From Leifsonia sp. AG29 (GTDB taxonomy: Bacteria; Actinomycetota; Actinomycetes; Actinomycetales; Microbacteriaceae), in NCBI RefSeq assembly GCF_009765225.1, contig NZ_VMSF01000001.1:3038001-3102000 (forward strand): a DNA stretch of 64,000 nt, given 5' to 3'. Positions 26,577 to 35,319 of this stretch are shown here, one piece after another (the first letter of the stretch is position 1; each line of letters opens with the position of its first letter). The position numbers and the translations under genes were made by a program. The notes under the pieces are model-generated. The model saw only the letters and a program-made list of their open reading frames with translations, searched no databases and was not told the origin of the DNA.

Positions 26577-29195
26577 TTACTTCTTGATGGTGTAGTCGAA
26601 CCCGGTCTGGCTCTTCATGCCGCCGGCATCCTGGTTGACCGTGCCGATGAAGCGGCCCTCGAACAGCTCGATCGTGGAGACGGCGGTCCAAGTGCCGTCG
26701 TCGCCCACCGTGGCGGACGCGATCAGCTTGCCGGAGTTGCCCTTGACCTCGATCGCGGCGCCGGGCTCACCGGTTCCGGTGAAGATCGGGGTGAGCTCGG
26801 AGACGGTCCCGCCCATCGCCGGCGAAGTCAGCGCGACCGGGGTCGCCTCCTTGACGATGTTGTAGTCGAACGAGACCTTGCTGATCTCGCCGCCGGCATC
26901 CTGCTTGACGGTGCCGATGAAGCGGCCGAGGTAGAGCTCGATCGTCGACGTGGCCGTCCACTTTCCGTCCGCGCCGACCGTGGCCTTCGCGACCGTCCGA
27001 CCGGTGCTGCCGATGACCTCGATGCTCGCACCGGGGTGGCCCTTGCCCGTGAAGGTCGGGAACAGGTCGGTCGTCTTGCCGCCGATCGCCGGGGAGGTCA
27101 GCGTGAGCGGCGCGATCTGGACATCCTTGACGATGCTGTAGTCGAAGCCGACCGAGCTGACGTTGCCGTCAATGGTCTGGTTGACCGTGCCGACGTAGCG
27201 CCCGTTACCCAGCGCGACGGTGGAAGTGGCGCTCCAGTCACCCGCGCCGGTCACGGTCGCGGTCGCGATGACGCGACCGGTGCTGCCCTTGACCTCGATG
27301 AGCGCGCCCGGGTGACCCTTACCGGTGAAGACGGGGTTGGACGCCTGGGTGGTGCTGCCGATCGCGGGGGAGGTCAGAGAGACCGTGACGATGTCGGCCT
27401 TCTCGGCGGTGTAGGAGACGGTGGCCTTGAGGCCATTCGCCACCGCGTTGCCCGCGGTGAACTCGAACGACCCGTCAGCGACCGAACCGGTGCGCGTGTT
27501 GCCCTTATCGGACACGAGCTGGACCGTGTGCTCCCGGACGATGCTGGCATCCACCGCATAGGTGGGGTAGTTCACCGTGAGGGTCTTCTTGTCCGCCGAA
27601 AGCACACCGGTCAGTGAACCGGTGGCCTTGTTCCCGTTGACGTGCTTCCACGCGACCTGGTTGGAGGCGAAGGTGGTACCGGACGGGGCGGTGACCACGA
27701 ACGTCGAGCCGGACGGGGACTTGATGTCGTTCGGGTTGGTCAGGGTCACGGTCGCGGAACCCGTCTGGCCGGGCTTCAGCGTCGGCGCGGCCGTCTGAGC
27801 GAGCGTCATGTCGGCAACCGCGTTGTAGGAGATGGTCGCCTTCAGACCGTTGGCCACCGCGCTGCCGGCGGTGAACTCGAACGAACCGTCCGAGACGGCA
27901 CCGGTACGGGTGTTGCCCTTGTCCGAGGTCAGCTGGACCGTGTGCTCACGGATGACGCTGGCGTCCACGATGTAGCCGGAGGCATCCACCGTGAGGGTCT
28001 TTTTGTCCGCCGAAAGCACACCGGTCAGTGAACCGGTCGCCTTGTTCCCCTTGACGTGCTTCCACGCGACCTGGTTGGAGGCGAATGTCGTACCCGACGG
28101 CGCCGTGACCACGAACGTCGAGCCGGACGGGGACTTGATGTCGTTCGGGTTGGTCAGGGTCACGGTCGCGGAACCCGTCTGGCCGGGCTTCAGCGTCGGC
28201 GCGGCCGTCTGAGCCAGCGTCATGTCGGCAACCGCGTTGTAGGAGACGGTCGCCTTGAGGCCGTTCGCCACCGCGTTGCCCGCGGTGAACTCGAACGAAC
28301 CGTCCGAGACCGAACCAGTTCGCGTGTTGCCCTTGTCGGACACGAGCTGGACCGTGTGCTCCCGGATGACGCTGGCGTCCACGATGTAACCGGACGCATC
28401 CACCGTCAGGGTCTTCTTGTCCGCCGAGAGCGTGCCGGTCAGCGAGCCACTCGCCTTGTTACCGTTAACGTGCTTCCAGGCGACCTGGTTGGAGGCGAAG
28501 GTGGTACCCGACGGCGCCGTGACCACGAACGTCGAGCCCGACGCGGACTTGATGTCATTCGGGTTGGTCAGGGTGAGCGTCGCGGCACCGGTCTGGCCCG
28601 GCTTCAGAGTCGGCGCGGCCGTCTGAGCGAGCGTCATGTCGGCAACCGCGTTGTAGGAGATGGTCGCCTTCAGACCGTTGGTCACCGCGCTGCCGGCGGT
28701 GAACTCGAACGAACCGTCCGAGACGGCACCGGTACGGGTGTTGCCCTTGTCCGAGGTCAGCTGGACCGTGTGCTCGCGAATGATGCTGGCATCCAGCGCG
28801 TAGCCCTTGACATCCAGCGTGAGGGTCTTCTTGTCCGCCGAGAGGACACCGATGACCAAGGTGCCGGAGGCCTTGTTCCCGTTCACGTTCTTCCAGTCGA
28901 CCAGATTGGAGGCGAACGTCGTTCCGGACGGCGCCGTCACCACGAAGGTCGAACCGCCGCTGGTGGCGGTCGCATCGGGGTTGGTCAGGGTGAGCGTCGC
29001 GGCACCGGTCTGGCCGGGCTTCAGAGTCGGGGTGGCCGTCTGAGCCAGCGTCATCGACGCCGCATCGGCCGTGATGGCGGCCGGCTGGACGCCCGCCTCG
29101 AGCATCGGCGCCGGCGCGGCGAGCGCGGGCGTCGCGGTGCCGCAGGCGAGGGCGATGGCTACGCCCGCGCTGACGATCACGTTGCGCGTTTTCAT
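26577..29195 (-). CDS. Secreted tandem-repeat surface protein (872 residues)
   Basis: The signal peptide is residues 1-27 (ALA/APA). Four near-identical units of 138-139 residues start at Met48, Met187, Met325 and Met463, each with MTLAQTAxPTLKPGQTG, FVVTAPSGTTFASN, LSADKKTL, REHTVQL and DGSFEFTAG. Three Ig-like repeats of about 88 residues follow (about 604-872), with ALTSPAMGG, FTGTGEPGA and GRFIGTVNQDAGG, ending DYTIKK. No membrane anchor or sortase motif. GAAAGG 9 nt before the ATG is the same leader layout as the 820-residue paralogue. The high DNA identity of the units implies recent expansion. Likely a surface-layer, biofilm or adhesive fibre protein; the function is inferred from architecture only. 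Confidence 0.88.
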   Translation of the reverse strand: MKTRNVIVSAGVAIALACGTATPALAAPAPMLEAGVQPAAITADAASMTLAQTATPTLKPGQTGAATLTLTNPDATATSGGSTFVVTAPSGTTFASNLVDWKNVNGNKASGTLVIGVLSADKKTLTLDVKGYALDASIIREHTVQLTSDKGNTRTGAVSDGSFEFTAGSAVTNGLKATISYNAVADMTLAQTAAPTLKPGQTGAATLTLTNPNDIKSASGSTFVVTAPSGTTFASNQVAWKHVNGNKASGSLTGTLSADKKTLTVDASGYIVDASVIREHTVQLVSDKGNTRTGSVSDGSFEFTAGNAVANGLKATVSYNAVADMTLAQTAAPTLKPGQTGSATVTLTNPNDIKSPSGSTFVVTAPSGTTFASNQVAWKHVKGNKATGSLTGVLSADKKTLTVDASGYIVDASVIREHTVQLTSDKGNTRTGAVSDGSFEFTAGSAVANGLKATISYNAVADMTLAQTAAPTLKPGQTGSATVTLTNPNDIKSPSGSTFVVTAPSGTTFASNQVAWKHVNGNKATGSLTGVLSADKKTLTVNYPTYAVDASIVREHTVQLVSDKGNTRTGSVADGSFEFTAGNAVANGLKATVSYTAEKADIVTVSLTSPAIGSTTQASNPVFTGKGHPGALIEVKGSTGRVIATATVTGAGDWSATSTVALGNGRYVGTVNQTIDGNVSSVGFDYSIVKDVQIAPLTLTSPAIGGKTTDLFPTFTGKGHPGASIEVIGSTGRTVAKATVGADGKWTATSTIELYLGRFIGTVKQDAGGEISKVSFDYNIVKEATPVALTSPAMGGTVSELTPIFTGTGEPGAAIEVKGNSGKLIASATVGDDGTWTAVSTIELFEGRFIGTVNQDAGGMKSQTGFDYTIKK
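27396..29054 (-). repeat. Four tandem 414-417-bp coding repeats
   Basis: The unit boundary GCGTCATGTCGGCAACCGCG recurs at intervals of exactly 414 bp (27807, 28221, 28635), with the first-translated unit 417 bp long. Long blocks of the middle units are almost identical in DNA, so recombination or assembly collapse is possible here. Confidence 0.92.
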
Positions 29196-29328
29196 GTGGG
29201 ATTACCTTTCGGGTCGAGAGCGAACGCGGGGTGGTCGTCGCTCACGGGGTGGGATTCGGCGGGTGCCGCAGGGAGGGCGCGTCACATTCGGGGTGATCGG
29301 CCGGGTTCGAGTATATCAGCTGATGTTT

Positions 29329-29345
29329 CAGAACACTAAATTCTG
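29329..29345. promoter_or_regulatory. Inverted repeat CAGAA-N7-TTCTG upstream of the 872-residue gene
   Basis: It lies in the AT-rich 212-bp gap between the divergent 872-residue and 99-residue genes. It resembles the CAGAG-N8-CTCTG repeat upstream of the paralogue. A 10-bp palindrome ATCAGCTGAT (29315-29324) is adjacent. Confidence 0.4.
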
Positions 29346-29395
29346 CACATACTTTCATTTCTTGTTGAGCTGCCGCTCTCCCGGACTGCATCGAG

Positions 29396-29401
29396 TACCG
29401 T
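29396..29401 (+). promoter_or_regulatory. -10 box of the 99-residue gene (leaderless)
   Basis: TACCGT, 6 nt before the GTG start. Confidence 0.6.
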
Positions 29402-29407
29402 TGACCC

Positions 29408-29707
29408 GTGAAACTCCGCGGCCTCACCCAGAGCATCGAGACGTCCGAGCTGACCGCGGAGGCCGACGACGCGGGCTCGGCACGCGCGCTGATCGAGGCG
29501 CAGGTACCGGAGGGGTACGAGCTGGTGCAGGTGCACAACTCCATGCCCCGCGGGGGTCGGGTGATCGCCAAGGGCCTCGTCCGGGCTTCGGCCATCGAGG
29601 AGATCGAGGCGGAAGGTTCCGACTACTTCACGGCGCGCGAGGCGCTCAAAGCCGCTGTACCCGAGGGCCGGCGGCTCGTCACGATCGTCGTCGCACAGGA
29701 CGCGTAG
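29408..29707 (+). CDS. Small hypothetical protein, 99 residues
   Basis: I do not recognise this family. It is a soluble, acidic protein without a signal peptide or membrane segment, alternating predicted helices and strands (LTAEADDAGSARALIEAQVPEGYELVQVHN, then AIEEIEAEGSDYFTAREALKAAVPEGRRLVTIVV). The two halves each contain an A-x2-A-x3-PEG pattern followed by a beta strand, so it may be an internal duplication of a small alpha/beta unit. The GTG start follows a TACCGT box by 6 nt, and codon use is as for neighbours, so it is a real gene. Confidence 0.75.
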   Translation: MKLRGLTQSIETSELTAEADDAGSARALIEAQVPEGYELVQVHNSMPRGGRVIAKGLVRASAIEEIEAEGSDYFTAREALKAAVPEGRRLVTIVVAQDA

Positions 29708-29714
29708 CTACGCG

Positions 29715-30662
29715 TTAAGCGTCAGACGCCGCGCCCGCGCCGCCGACGACGAACGGCTGATCCGCCGCCTCCTCCAGCAGCGGCCAGAGCAGCCTCCCCT
29801 GCCGTGGGGACCGGGAGGCGCGCGTCACCGGAGCATGCACCGGGCGCCCCTTCGTCCATTCCGCGGGACCGAGGTGGTCGCCGCCCGAGACATCCGGGTC
29901 GAGCACCGCCCGGACGGGCGCCCACGCGCCGTGGTCCTTGCCCTGCGTCCACGCCGCCTGAAGGTTGTCGGCGAAGCGTTTCGCCCGTGACGGCTGGTTC
30001 ACCCCGCGGATGCCGGGCGTGCGGCCCGAGGTCGAGTAGCCCGGGTGCACCACGATGCTAGCTGCGCCGGAACGAGCCGCCCGCAGCCTCCGGTCGAGCT
30101 CGAAGCCGGCCACCTGGGCGGCGATCTTCGAGCGGGAGTACGCCCGCCATGCGGTGTAGGAGCGTTCGAGCTGGAGGTCGTCGGGGTGCAGCCTCCCGAG
30201 CCTCGACGCGAGAGAGCCGAGCCAGACGACACGGGCCCCGGGGGTCGCTTCAAGCACGGGGAGGCTCCGCGCGACGAGCCGGAAGTGGCCGAGGACGTTC
30301 GTCGAGAGCACGAGCTCGTTGCCGTACTCGTCGGTGGCGCGCTTGCGCGGCGGATGCACCATGCCGGCGTTCAGGACGAGCGCGTCGACGCGCCCGAGTT
30401 CGAGCAGCGAGTCGGCTGCGGCGTCGATGGAGGGGCGGGACGTCACGTCGAGCGGCATCGCGGTCACGTTCGCGCCCCGGACCCGGCGGCGCACCGCGGC
30501 GATCGCCGCCTCCGCGCGCTCCTGGTCACGGCAGGCGAGAATGACTCGGGCCCCGGCGCCCGCGAGCTGCTCTGCCGTGAAGTACCCGACGCCCGCATTG
30601 GCGCCGGTGATCACGACCGTGCGGCCGTGGGCGTCGGGCAGCCCGGACGGATCCCAGGGCAT
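29715..30662 (-). CDS. Short-chain dehydrogenase/reductase
   Basis: A 315-residue classical SDR. The Rossmann nucleotide site TGANAGVG is at residues 19-26, LNAG at about 95, the catalytic Ser in WLGSLASRLG and the YSRSK (Tyr-x3-Lys) motif at about 175. ACRDQERAEAA after the second strand (Arg following the strand end) favours NADP(H). This retinol-dehydrogenase-like subgroup acts on unknown alcohols or ketones. The ATG lies 3 bp after the chorismate mutase stop, so the two are one operon; the metabolic link is unclear. Confidence 0.88.
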   Translation of the reverse strand: MPWDPSGLPDAHGRTVVITGANAGVGYFTAEQLAGAGARVILACRDQERAEAAIAAVRRRVRGANVTAMPLDVTSRPSIDAAADSLLELGRVDALVLNAGMVHPPRKRATDEYGNELVLSTNVLGHFRLVARSLPVLEATPGARVVWLGSLASRLGRLHPDDLQLERSYTAWRAYSRSKIAAQVAGFELDRRLRAARSGAASIVVHPGYSTSGRTPGIRGVNQPSRAKRFADNLQAAWTQGKDHGAWAPVRAVLDPDVSGGDHLGPAEWTKGRPVHAPVTRASRSPRQGRLLWPLLEEAADQPFVVGGAGAASDA

Positions 30663-30665
30663 GTG

Positions 30666-30980
30666 CTACCGGCCGTTCTCGGTGGCGATGCGCTCGTGGT
30701 GGTGGATGACCTCGGCCACGATGAAGTTCAAGAACTTCTCGGCGAACGCGGGGTCGAGGTGGCTCTCCTCGGCGAGAGCGCGGAGCCGGGCGATCTGCTC
30801 CTTCTCCCGCTCCGGGTCAGCGGGAGGCAGGCCGTGCTCCGCCTTGAGGGCACCGACCTGCTGCGTGAACTTGAACCGTTCGGCGAGCATGTGGATGACC
30901 GCGGCGTCGATGTTGTCGATGCTCTGGCGGATGCTCCGGAGGCGCTCGAGCGCGGCCTCCGTGTCCTCGTTCTCGGGCAT
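30666..30980 (-). CDS. Chorismate mutase (AroQ type)
   Basis: A 104-residue all-helical AroQ domain that converts chorismate to prephenate for phenylalanine and tyrosine synthesis. It shows the family pattern: LRSIRQSIDNIDAAVIHMLAERFKFTQQVGALKAEHGLPPADPEREKEQ, with the first-helix Arg, the Lys of VGALK and the D-P-x-RE loop, then a C-terminal helix. There is no signal peptide, so it is cytoplasmic. The ATG lies 6 nt after a TAGTCT box, so the mRNA is probably leaderless. It leads the operon with an SDR gene and diverges from the Eis-like gene. Confidence 0.93.
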   Translation of the reverse strand: MPENEDTEAALERLRSIRQSIDNIDAAVIHMLAERFKFTQQVGALKAEHGLPPADPEREKEQIARLRALAEESHLDPAFAEKFLNFIVAEVIHHHERIATENGR

Positions 30981-30986
30981 GGACCG

Positions 30987-30992
30987 AGACTA
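30987..30992 (-). promoter_or_regulatory. -10 box of the chorismate mutase gene (leaderless)
   Basis: TAGTCT on the minus strand, 6 nt from the ATG at 30980. Confidence 0.65.
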
Positions 30993-31019
30993 CCGGTTCA
31001 GCCGGACCCGGCCCGTCGA

Positions 31020-31025
31020 TACGGT
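31020..31025 (+). promoter_or_regulatory. -10 box of the Eis-like gene (leaderless)
   Basis: TACGGT, 6 nt before the ATG at 31032. It is divergent from, and 27 bp away from, the chorismate mutase -10 box. Confidence 0.6.
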
Positions 31026-31031
31026 GGAGGC

Positions 31032-32318
31032 ATGACCTCCCGCGACCTCACGCACCCCCTGGACGAGACCTCCGCGAGCGAGCTGGCCGCCGCGGGGCTG
31101 CGACTGGCGCTGGTCGACCTCGCGGACCGGGAGGCTTTCGATGCCTGGCTCCGCGCCGACATGCGCGGCTTCCACGGGAGGCAGCCGTCCGCCGAGGTGC
31201 TTGAGGAGGCCCGCGCCAACATGGGCGACCGCCGCACTACCGGCGTCTACGACGAGTCCGTCCCCTCGCGCGAGCCGGTGGGCACCGTCAACGCGTGGAC
31301 GGCACCGCTCACCGTGCCGGGCGGCGCGCGCATCGGCTCGTGGGCGATCAGCTCGGTCACGGTCGCTCCGACGCACCGTCGCCGCGGGATCGCGCGGGCG
31401 CTCCTCGGCGCGGAGCTGCGGACCGCGAAGGCCCTGGGCCTGCCGCTCGCGATCCTCACCGTCTCCGAGTCGGTCATCTACGGGCGGTGGGGCTTCGGCC
31501 CGGCGACATTCGCGAGCGAGTGGAGGGTCGACACCAAGCGCGTGCGCTGGGCCGGACCCGACACCGTCGGACGCCTGTCGTTCACCACGCCGGAGGAGTT
31601 CGGCGAGACCGGTACCCGCGTGCTCGACGCCGTCATGGCGGGGAGGCACGGCGAGATCGGCCTGACCCCGTACCTCGCGAAGCGGCTCGTCGGTCCGCTG
31701 GCTGGCGACCCCGACAGCGATCGCGCTCGGCTCGTGCGGTACGACTCACCCGACGGCGAACCGGAGGGCTTCGTCGCCTACTCGGTGAAGGACGGCGACG
31801 ACTTCGTGAAGCACAAGGTGGAGGTCCGGCACCTCGCCGCCTCCACCGACCGAGCGCTGGTCGCCCTCTGGCGCTTCCTGCTCGAGCTCGACCTCGTCTC
31901 GGAGGTGCACATCCACACCCGCGGCGTCGACGAGCCGTTGCCTGCGCTGGTCCACGACGTGCGCGGCGCGCAGGTGGCGTCGGTCGAGGATCACCTCTAC
32001 GTCCGCGTGCTCGACGTCCCTGCCGCCCTGGAGGCGCGCGCCTACGAGCGCGACGGCTCGCTCGTCCTCGATGTCGACGATCCGCAGGGCTTCGCCGCCG
32101 GTCGCTACCGGCTGTCGGTGAGCGACGGCAGGGCTTCGGTCACGCCGACGGACGATGCTCCGGACGTCACGCTGCCCGTCGCCTCCCTCGGGAGCGTCTA
32201 CCTCGGGCACGACATCGCGCGGTCGCTCGCCGTGGCCGGCCGCATCCGCGGCGACTGGGAGGCGCTCGACCGGCTGTTCCGGACGGCCGTCCCTCCCCGC
32301 CTCAGCACCTGGTTCTGA
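31032..32318 (+). CDS. Eis-like GNAT N-acetyltransferase
   Basis: 428 residues, the three-part Eis architecture. An N-terminal GNAT domain has VTVAPTHRRRGIARALL (acetyl-CoA pyrophosphate loop near residue 115-130) and SESVIYGRWGFGPAT. A second degenerate GNAT domain follows, then a C-terminal sterol-carrier-protein-like domain (about 330-425), ending in a free carboxylate Phe (STWF) as in Eis, where the C-terminus acts in catalysis. Eis enzymes acetylate aminoglycosides and polyamines; the natural substrate here is unknown. It has a leaderless start with a TACGGT box 6 nt upstream. Confidence 0.9.
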   Translation: MTSRDLTHPLDETSASELAAAGLRLALVDLADREAFDAWLRADMRGFHGRQPSAEVLEEARANMGDRRTTGVYDESVPSREPVGTVNAWTAPLTVPGGARIGSWAISSVTVAPTHRRRGIARALLGAELRTAKALGLPLAILTVSESVIYGRWGFGPATFASEWRVDTKRVRWAGPDTVGRLSFTTPEEFGETGTRVLDAVMAGRHGEIGLTPYLAKRLVGPLAGDPDSDRARLVRYDSPDGEPEGFVAYSVKDGDDFVKHKVEVRHLAASTDRALVALWRFLLELDLVSEVHIHTRGVDEPLPALVHDVRGAQVASVEDHLYVRVLDVPAALEARAYERDGSLVLDVDDPQGFAAGRYRLSVSDGRASVTPTDDAPDVTLPVASLGSVYLGHDIARSLAVAGRIRGDWEALDRLFRTAVPPRLSTWF

Positions 32319-32350
32319 GGGGGCGGGCGGCACCGACCGTCTCGCGCGGC

Positions 32351-32452
32351 TCGAGGTGCTCGTAGATGCTGCTGACACGCCGCGGCCGCTCATCGAGGTG
32401 CTCGTAGCTGCTGCCGACACGCCGACCGGGACTGCAACTGCGAGCACCTCGA
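32351..32452. repeat. Intergenic repeat cluster: 32-bp direct repeats closed by an inverted arm
   Basis: Two 32-bp direct copies (32351-32382 and 32393-32424) start TCGAGGTGCTCGTAG and differ at two bases. CGAGCACCTCGA at 32441-32452 is the exact inverse of their first 12 bases, so either copy can form a hairpin. It lies in the 210-bp gap between the convergent Eis-like and purA genes; no gene is seen in this gap. Confidence 0.8.
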
Positions 32453-32528
32453 GGGAGGGACCAGGAGGGGCGGGAGGGACGCGCCTCCGAGCGTCGGACA
32501 GCGAGCTCGGCGCCGGTCGCGCCTCCGC

Positions 32529-33815
32529 TCAGTCGATCAGGTCGTGGCGCACGACGATCTCGTCGCGGGCCGGGCCGACGCCGATCGCCGAGATGCGGGC
32601 GCCCGACATGCGCTCGAGCGCGAGGACGTAGTCGCGGGCGTTCGCGGGGAGCTCGTCGAAGCTGCGGGCGCCGCTGATGTCCTCGGTCCAGCCGGGGAAC
32701 TCCTCGTAGATCGGCTTCGCGTGGTGGAAGTCGCTCTGCGACGCGGGGACCTCGTCGTGGCGGACGCCGTCGACGTCGTAGGCGACGCACACCGGGATGC
32801 GCTCGATGCCGGTCAGCGTGTCGAGCTTGGTGAGCACGAAGTCGGTCACGCCGTTGATGCGGGCCGTGTAGCGGGCCACGGGCGCGTCGTACCAGCCGGT
32901 GCGGCGCGGACGCCCCGTGGTGGTGCCGAACTCGAAGCCGCGCTCGCGGAGGAACTCGCCCCACTCGTCGAACAGCTCCGTCGGGAACGGTCCGGCGCCG
33001 ACGCGGGTCGTGTACGCCTTGACGATGCCGATCACGCGGTCGATGCGGTTCGGGCCGATGCCCGAGCCGGTGGCCGCGCCTCCCGCCGTCGAGTTGGAGG
33101 AGGTGACGAACGGGTACGTCCCGTGGTCGACGTCGAGCATGGTCGCCTGGCCGCCCTCGAACAGCACGTACTTGCCCTCCTCGAGGGCCTGGTGCAGCAG
33201 GAGGGACGAGTCGACGACCATGGGCCGCAGCCGCTCGGCGTAGCTCAGCAGGTCTTCGACGATCTCGTCGACGCCGATCGCGCGGCGGTTGTACACCTTG
33301 ACCAGGAGGTGGTTCTTCTGGTCGAGCGCCCCCTCCACCTTCTGGCGGAGGATGTTCTCGTCGAAGAGGTCTTGGATGCGGATGCCCACGCGGTTGATCT
33401 TGTCGGCGTAGGTCGGGCCGATGCCGCGCCCGGTGGTGCCGATCTGGCGCTTGCCCAGGAAGCGTTCGGTGACCTTGTCGATCGTGCGGTGGTACTGGGT
33501 GATGACGTGCGCGTTCGAGCTCACCTTGAGCCGCGAGACGTCGACGCCGCGTGCGATCAGGCCGTCGAGCTCGTGGAACAGCACCTCGAGGTCGACGACG
33601 ACGCCGTTCGCGATGACGGGCGTGACACCCTCGGTCAGGATGCCCGACGGAAGGAGGTGCAGCGCGTACTTCTCGTCGCCGACGACGACCGTGTGGCCGG
33701 CGTTGTTGCCGCCGTTGAACTTGACGACGAAGTCGATGCGGCTGCCGAGGAGGTCGGTCGCCTTCCCCTTGCCTTCGTCACCCCACTGGGCGCCGATGAT
33801 CACGATCGCGGGCAC
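32529..33815 (-). CDS. purA: Adenylosuccinate synthetase
   Basis: 428 residues, the normal length. It makes adenylosuccinate from IMP, aspartate and GTP, the first step from IMP to AMP. The start region holds the GTP-binding loop [11 protein letters not shown] (residues 8-18), with the catalytic Asp, and NGGNNAGHT. Further signatures are [29 protein letters not shown] and [13 protein letters not shown] at 33815 is chosen because the family protein starts just before the P-loop and AGAGG precedes it; the frame extends 57 bases further upstream without family similarity. Confidence 0.98.
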   Translation of the reverse strand: MPAIVIIGAQWGDEGKGKATDLLGSRIDFVVKFNGGNNAGHTVVVGDEKYALHLLPSGILTEGVTPVIANGVVVDLEVLFHELDGLIARGVDVSRLKVSSNAHVITQYHRTIDKVTERFLGKRQIGTTGRGIGPTYADKINRVGIRIQDLFDENILRQKVEGALDQKNHLLVKVYNRRAIGVDEIVEDLLSYAERLRPMVVDSSLLLHQALEEGKYVLFEGGQATMLDVDHGTYPFVTSSNSTAGGAATGSGIGPNRIDRVIGIVKAYTTRVGAGPFPTELFDEWGEFLRERGFEFGTTTGRPRRTGWYDAPVARYTARINGVTDFVLTKLDTLTGIERIPVCVAYDVDGVRHDEVPASQSDFHHAKPIYEEFPGWTEDISGARSFDELPANARDYVLALERMSGARISAIGVGPARDEIVVRHDLID

Positions 33816-33922
33816 TGTTCGGTCCTCTCGATGACTGGAACACGACCGGCGCCACGCGGACGACCGTCGCACTCGATCCTATCGCGAACCCTTAACTTTC
33901 ACAGCGGTGTGCAAGAACGGTG

Positions 33923-33928
33923 TACGAT
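33923..33928 (+). promoter_or_regulatory. -10 box of the TetR operon (leaderless)
   Basis: TACGAT, 6 nt before the ATG at 33935. Confidence 0.65.
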
Positions 33929-33934
33929 AGAGGC

Positions 33935-34603
33935 ATGCCCACCCCCTCCACCCGCGCTCCCCGACGCGACGCGACCGCCAACCGGGAGGCGATCCTCGCG
34001 GCGGCCGCCGAGGCCCTCAACGAGGACATCGACGCCTCCCTCGAGGCGATCGCCGCACGCGCCGGCCTGAGCCGCCGCGCCATCTACGGGCACTTCGCGA
34101 ACCGCGACGAACTGCTCGTCGACGTCTTCACCCGCGGGGCCCGGCGCCTCGCCGCCCTGCTCGACCCCGTGTCGCACCCGGATGCCCGGGTCGAGATCGC
34201 CCTCTTCGGCGCCACGCTGTGGGCCGAGGTCGAGCACATCCGGGTGAGCGCCGCCCTGGCGGTCCGCGGGCCGCACCGGGCGATGGTCGGCAGCGCCCTG
34301 GACCCGGCCCGCTCCCGGCTGCGCGAGACCGTCCGGCGCGGGATGTCCGCGGGCGAGATCCGCACCGACCTCGAGGGCGAGACGGTGACCCGGCTGATCG
34401 AGAGCGCCGCGGTCTCCGTGCTCGACGAGGCGACGCGGGCCGGGTTGTCGGACCGGGAGGGACACCGGCTGGTCATGCTCGCCGCCCTGTCGGCAGCGGG
34501 AATGGGCTGGCGCGAAGCGGGGGCCCTGATCGAGGCGACTCCCGACCTGGCTTTCGAGACGATCCAGGGTCAGCGGTCGCACGGGGAGGTGCCCGCGCGA
34601 TGA
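33935..34603 (+). CDS. TetR-family transcriptional regulator
   Basis: 222 residues. The N-terminal DNA-binding domain (about 12-58) has REAILAAAAEAL and the helix-turn-helix IAARAGLSRRAIYGHFANRDELL, followed by an all-helical ligand domain typical of actinobacterial efflux regulators. ATG at 33935 is preferred to a GTG 15 bp upstream because a TACGAT box lies exactly 6 nt before it. Its stop overlaps the next gene by ATGA, so it is cotranscribed with, and probably represses, the ABC-like protein and YhgE/Pip genes. Confidence 0.93.
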   Translation: MPTPSTRAPRRDATANREAILAAAAEALNEDIDASLEAIAARAGLSRRAIYGHFANRDELLVDVFTRGARRLAALLDPVSHPDARVEIALFGATLWAEVEHIRVSAALAVRGPHRAMVGSALDPARSRLRETVRRGMSAGEIRTDLEGETVTRLIESAAVSVLDEATRAGLSDREGHRLVMLAALSAAGMGWREAGALIEATPDLAFETIQGQRSHGEVPAR

Positions 34604-35319
34604 GGATCGAGCTCCAGAGCGTGGCCAAGGGGCCGCGCGAGGCGTCGCTGCCCGCGACGACCGCCTCCTATCGCACCGGCGAGGCCACTCTGGCCCGCGC
34701 CGAGACCGAGCAGCGGCCGACCGTGCTGGGGCTCATCGCCTCCGGGCGGATGCGGCCCGACTCCGGGCGGGTGACCATAGACGGCGCGAGCGACGCCGGC
34801 GCCATCCGGAGGCGCGTCGCTCTGGTCGACGCCCCCGGCGTCTCCGAGCCGGCCGACGACGTGTCGGTGGCCGGGATCGTCGCCGAGGAGCTGATGTTCG
34901 CCGGTCGCGGTTCGCACCCGATCGCCGTGCGCCGACGGCTCGCCGAGCTGGGCGCCTCCGAGTGGGCGCGCCACGGCATCGGGACGGTGCCTCCCACCGT
35001 GCGCATCCGGCTGCTGTGCGAGCTCGCGCTCATGCGCAAGGGCGTGGAGGGGCTGGTGCTCGTCTCGCCCGACCGTCACGGCGGCGACCCGGTCGAGTGG
35101 TGGCAGTTCGCCCGCGAGCTCGCCGGCCGCGGCATCGCCGTGCTCGTCATCGCGGGCGACGCGTCCGCGGCGGCGATCGCCGCCGCCTCCCCGGTATCCC
35201 GGCTCGACGAAGCCGGGCCCTCCCCCGTGGATGATGAGCCCGGCCGCGACGACACCGACGAGCTCCCCGACCTGATCGTGCAGAACATGCAGAACATGCA
35301 GAACGCAGGGAACGAATGA
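34600..35319 (+). CDS. Degenerate ABC-ATPase-like protein lacking Walker A
   Basis: 239 residues. It follows the order of an ABC ATPase (LGLIASGRMRPDSGRVTIDG as after a Walker A helix, DVSVAGIVAEELMF, LLCELALM, and VLVSPDRHGG where Walker B would be). It has no GxxGxGKS/T loop, no LSGGQ signature and no catalytic Glu, so ATP hydrolysis is unlikely. It sits between the TetR and YhgE/Pip genes with ATGA overlaps on both sides. It probably acts as a structural or regulatory partner of the membrane protein rather than a motor. The C-terminal tail has a short NMQNMQN repeat. Confidence 0.65.
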   Translation: MRIELQSVAKGPREASLPATTASYRTGEATLARAETEQRPTVLGLIASGRMRPDSGRVTIDGASDAGAIRRRVALVDAPGVSEPADDVSVAGIVAEELMFAGRGSHPIAVRRRLAELGASEWARHGIGTVPPTVRIRLLCELALMRKGVEGLVLVSPDRHGGDPVEWWQFARELAGRGIAVLVIAGDASAAAIAAASPVSRLDEAGPSPVDDEPGRDDTDELPDLIVQNMQNMQNAGNE

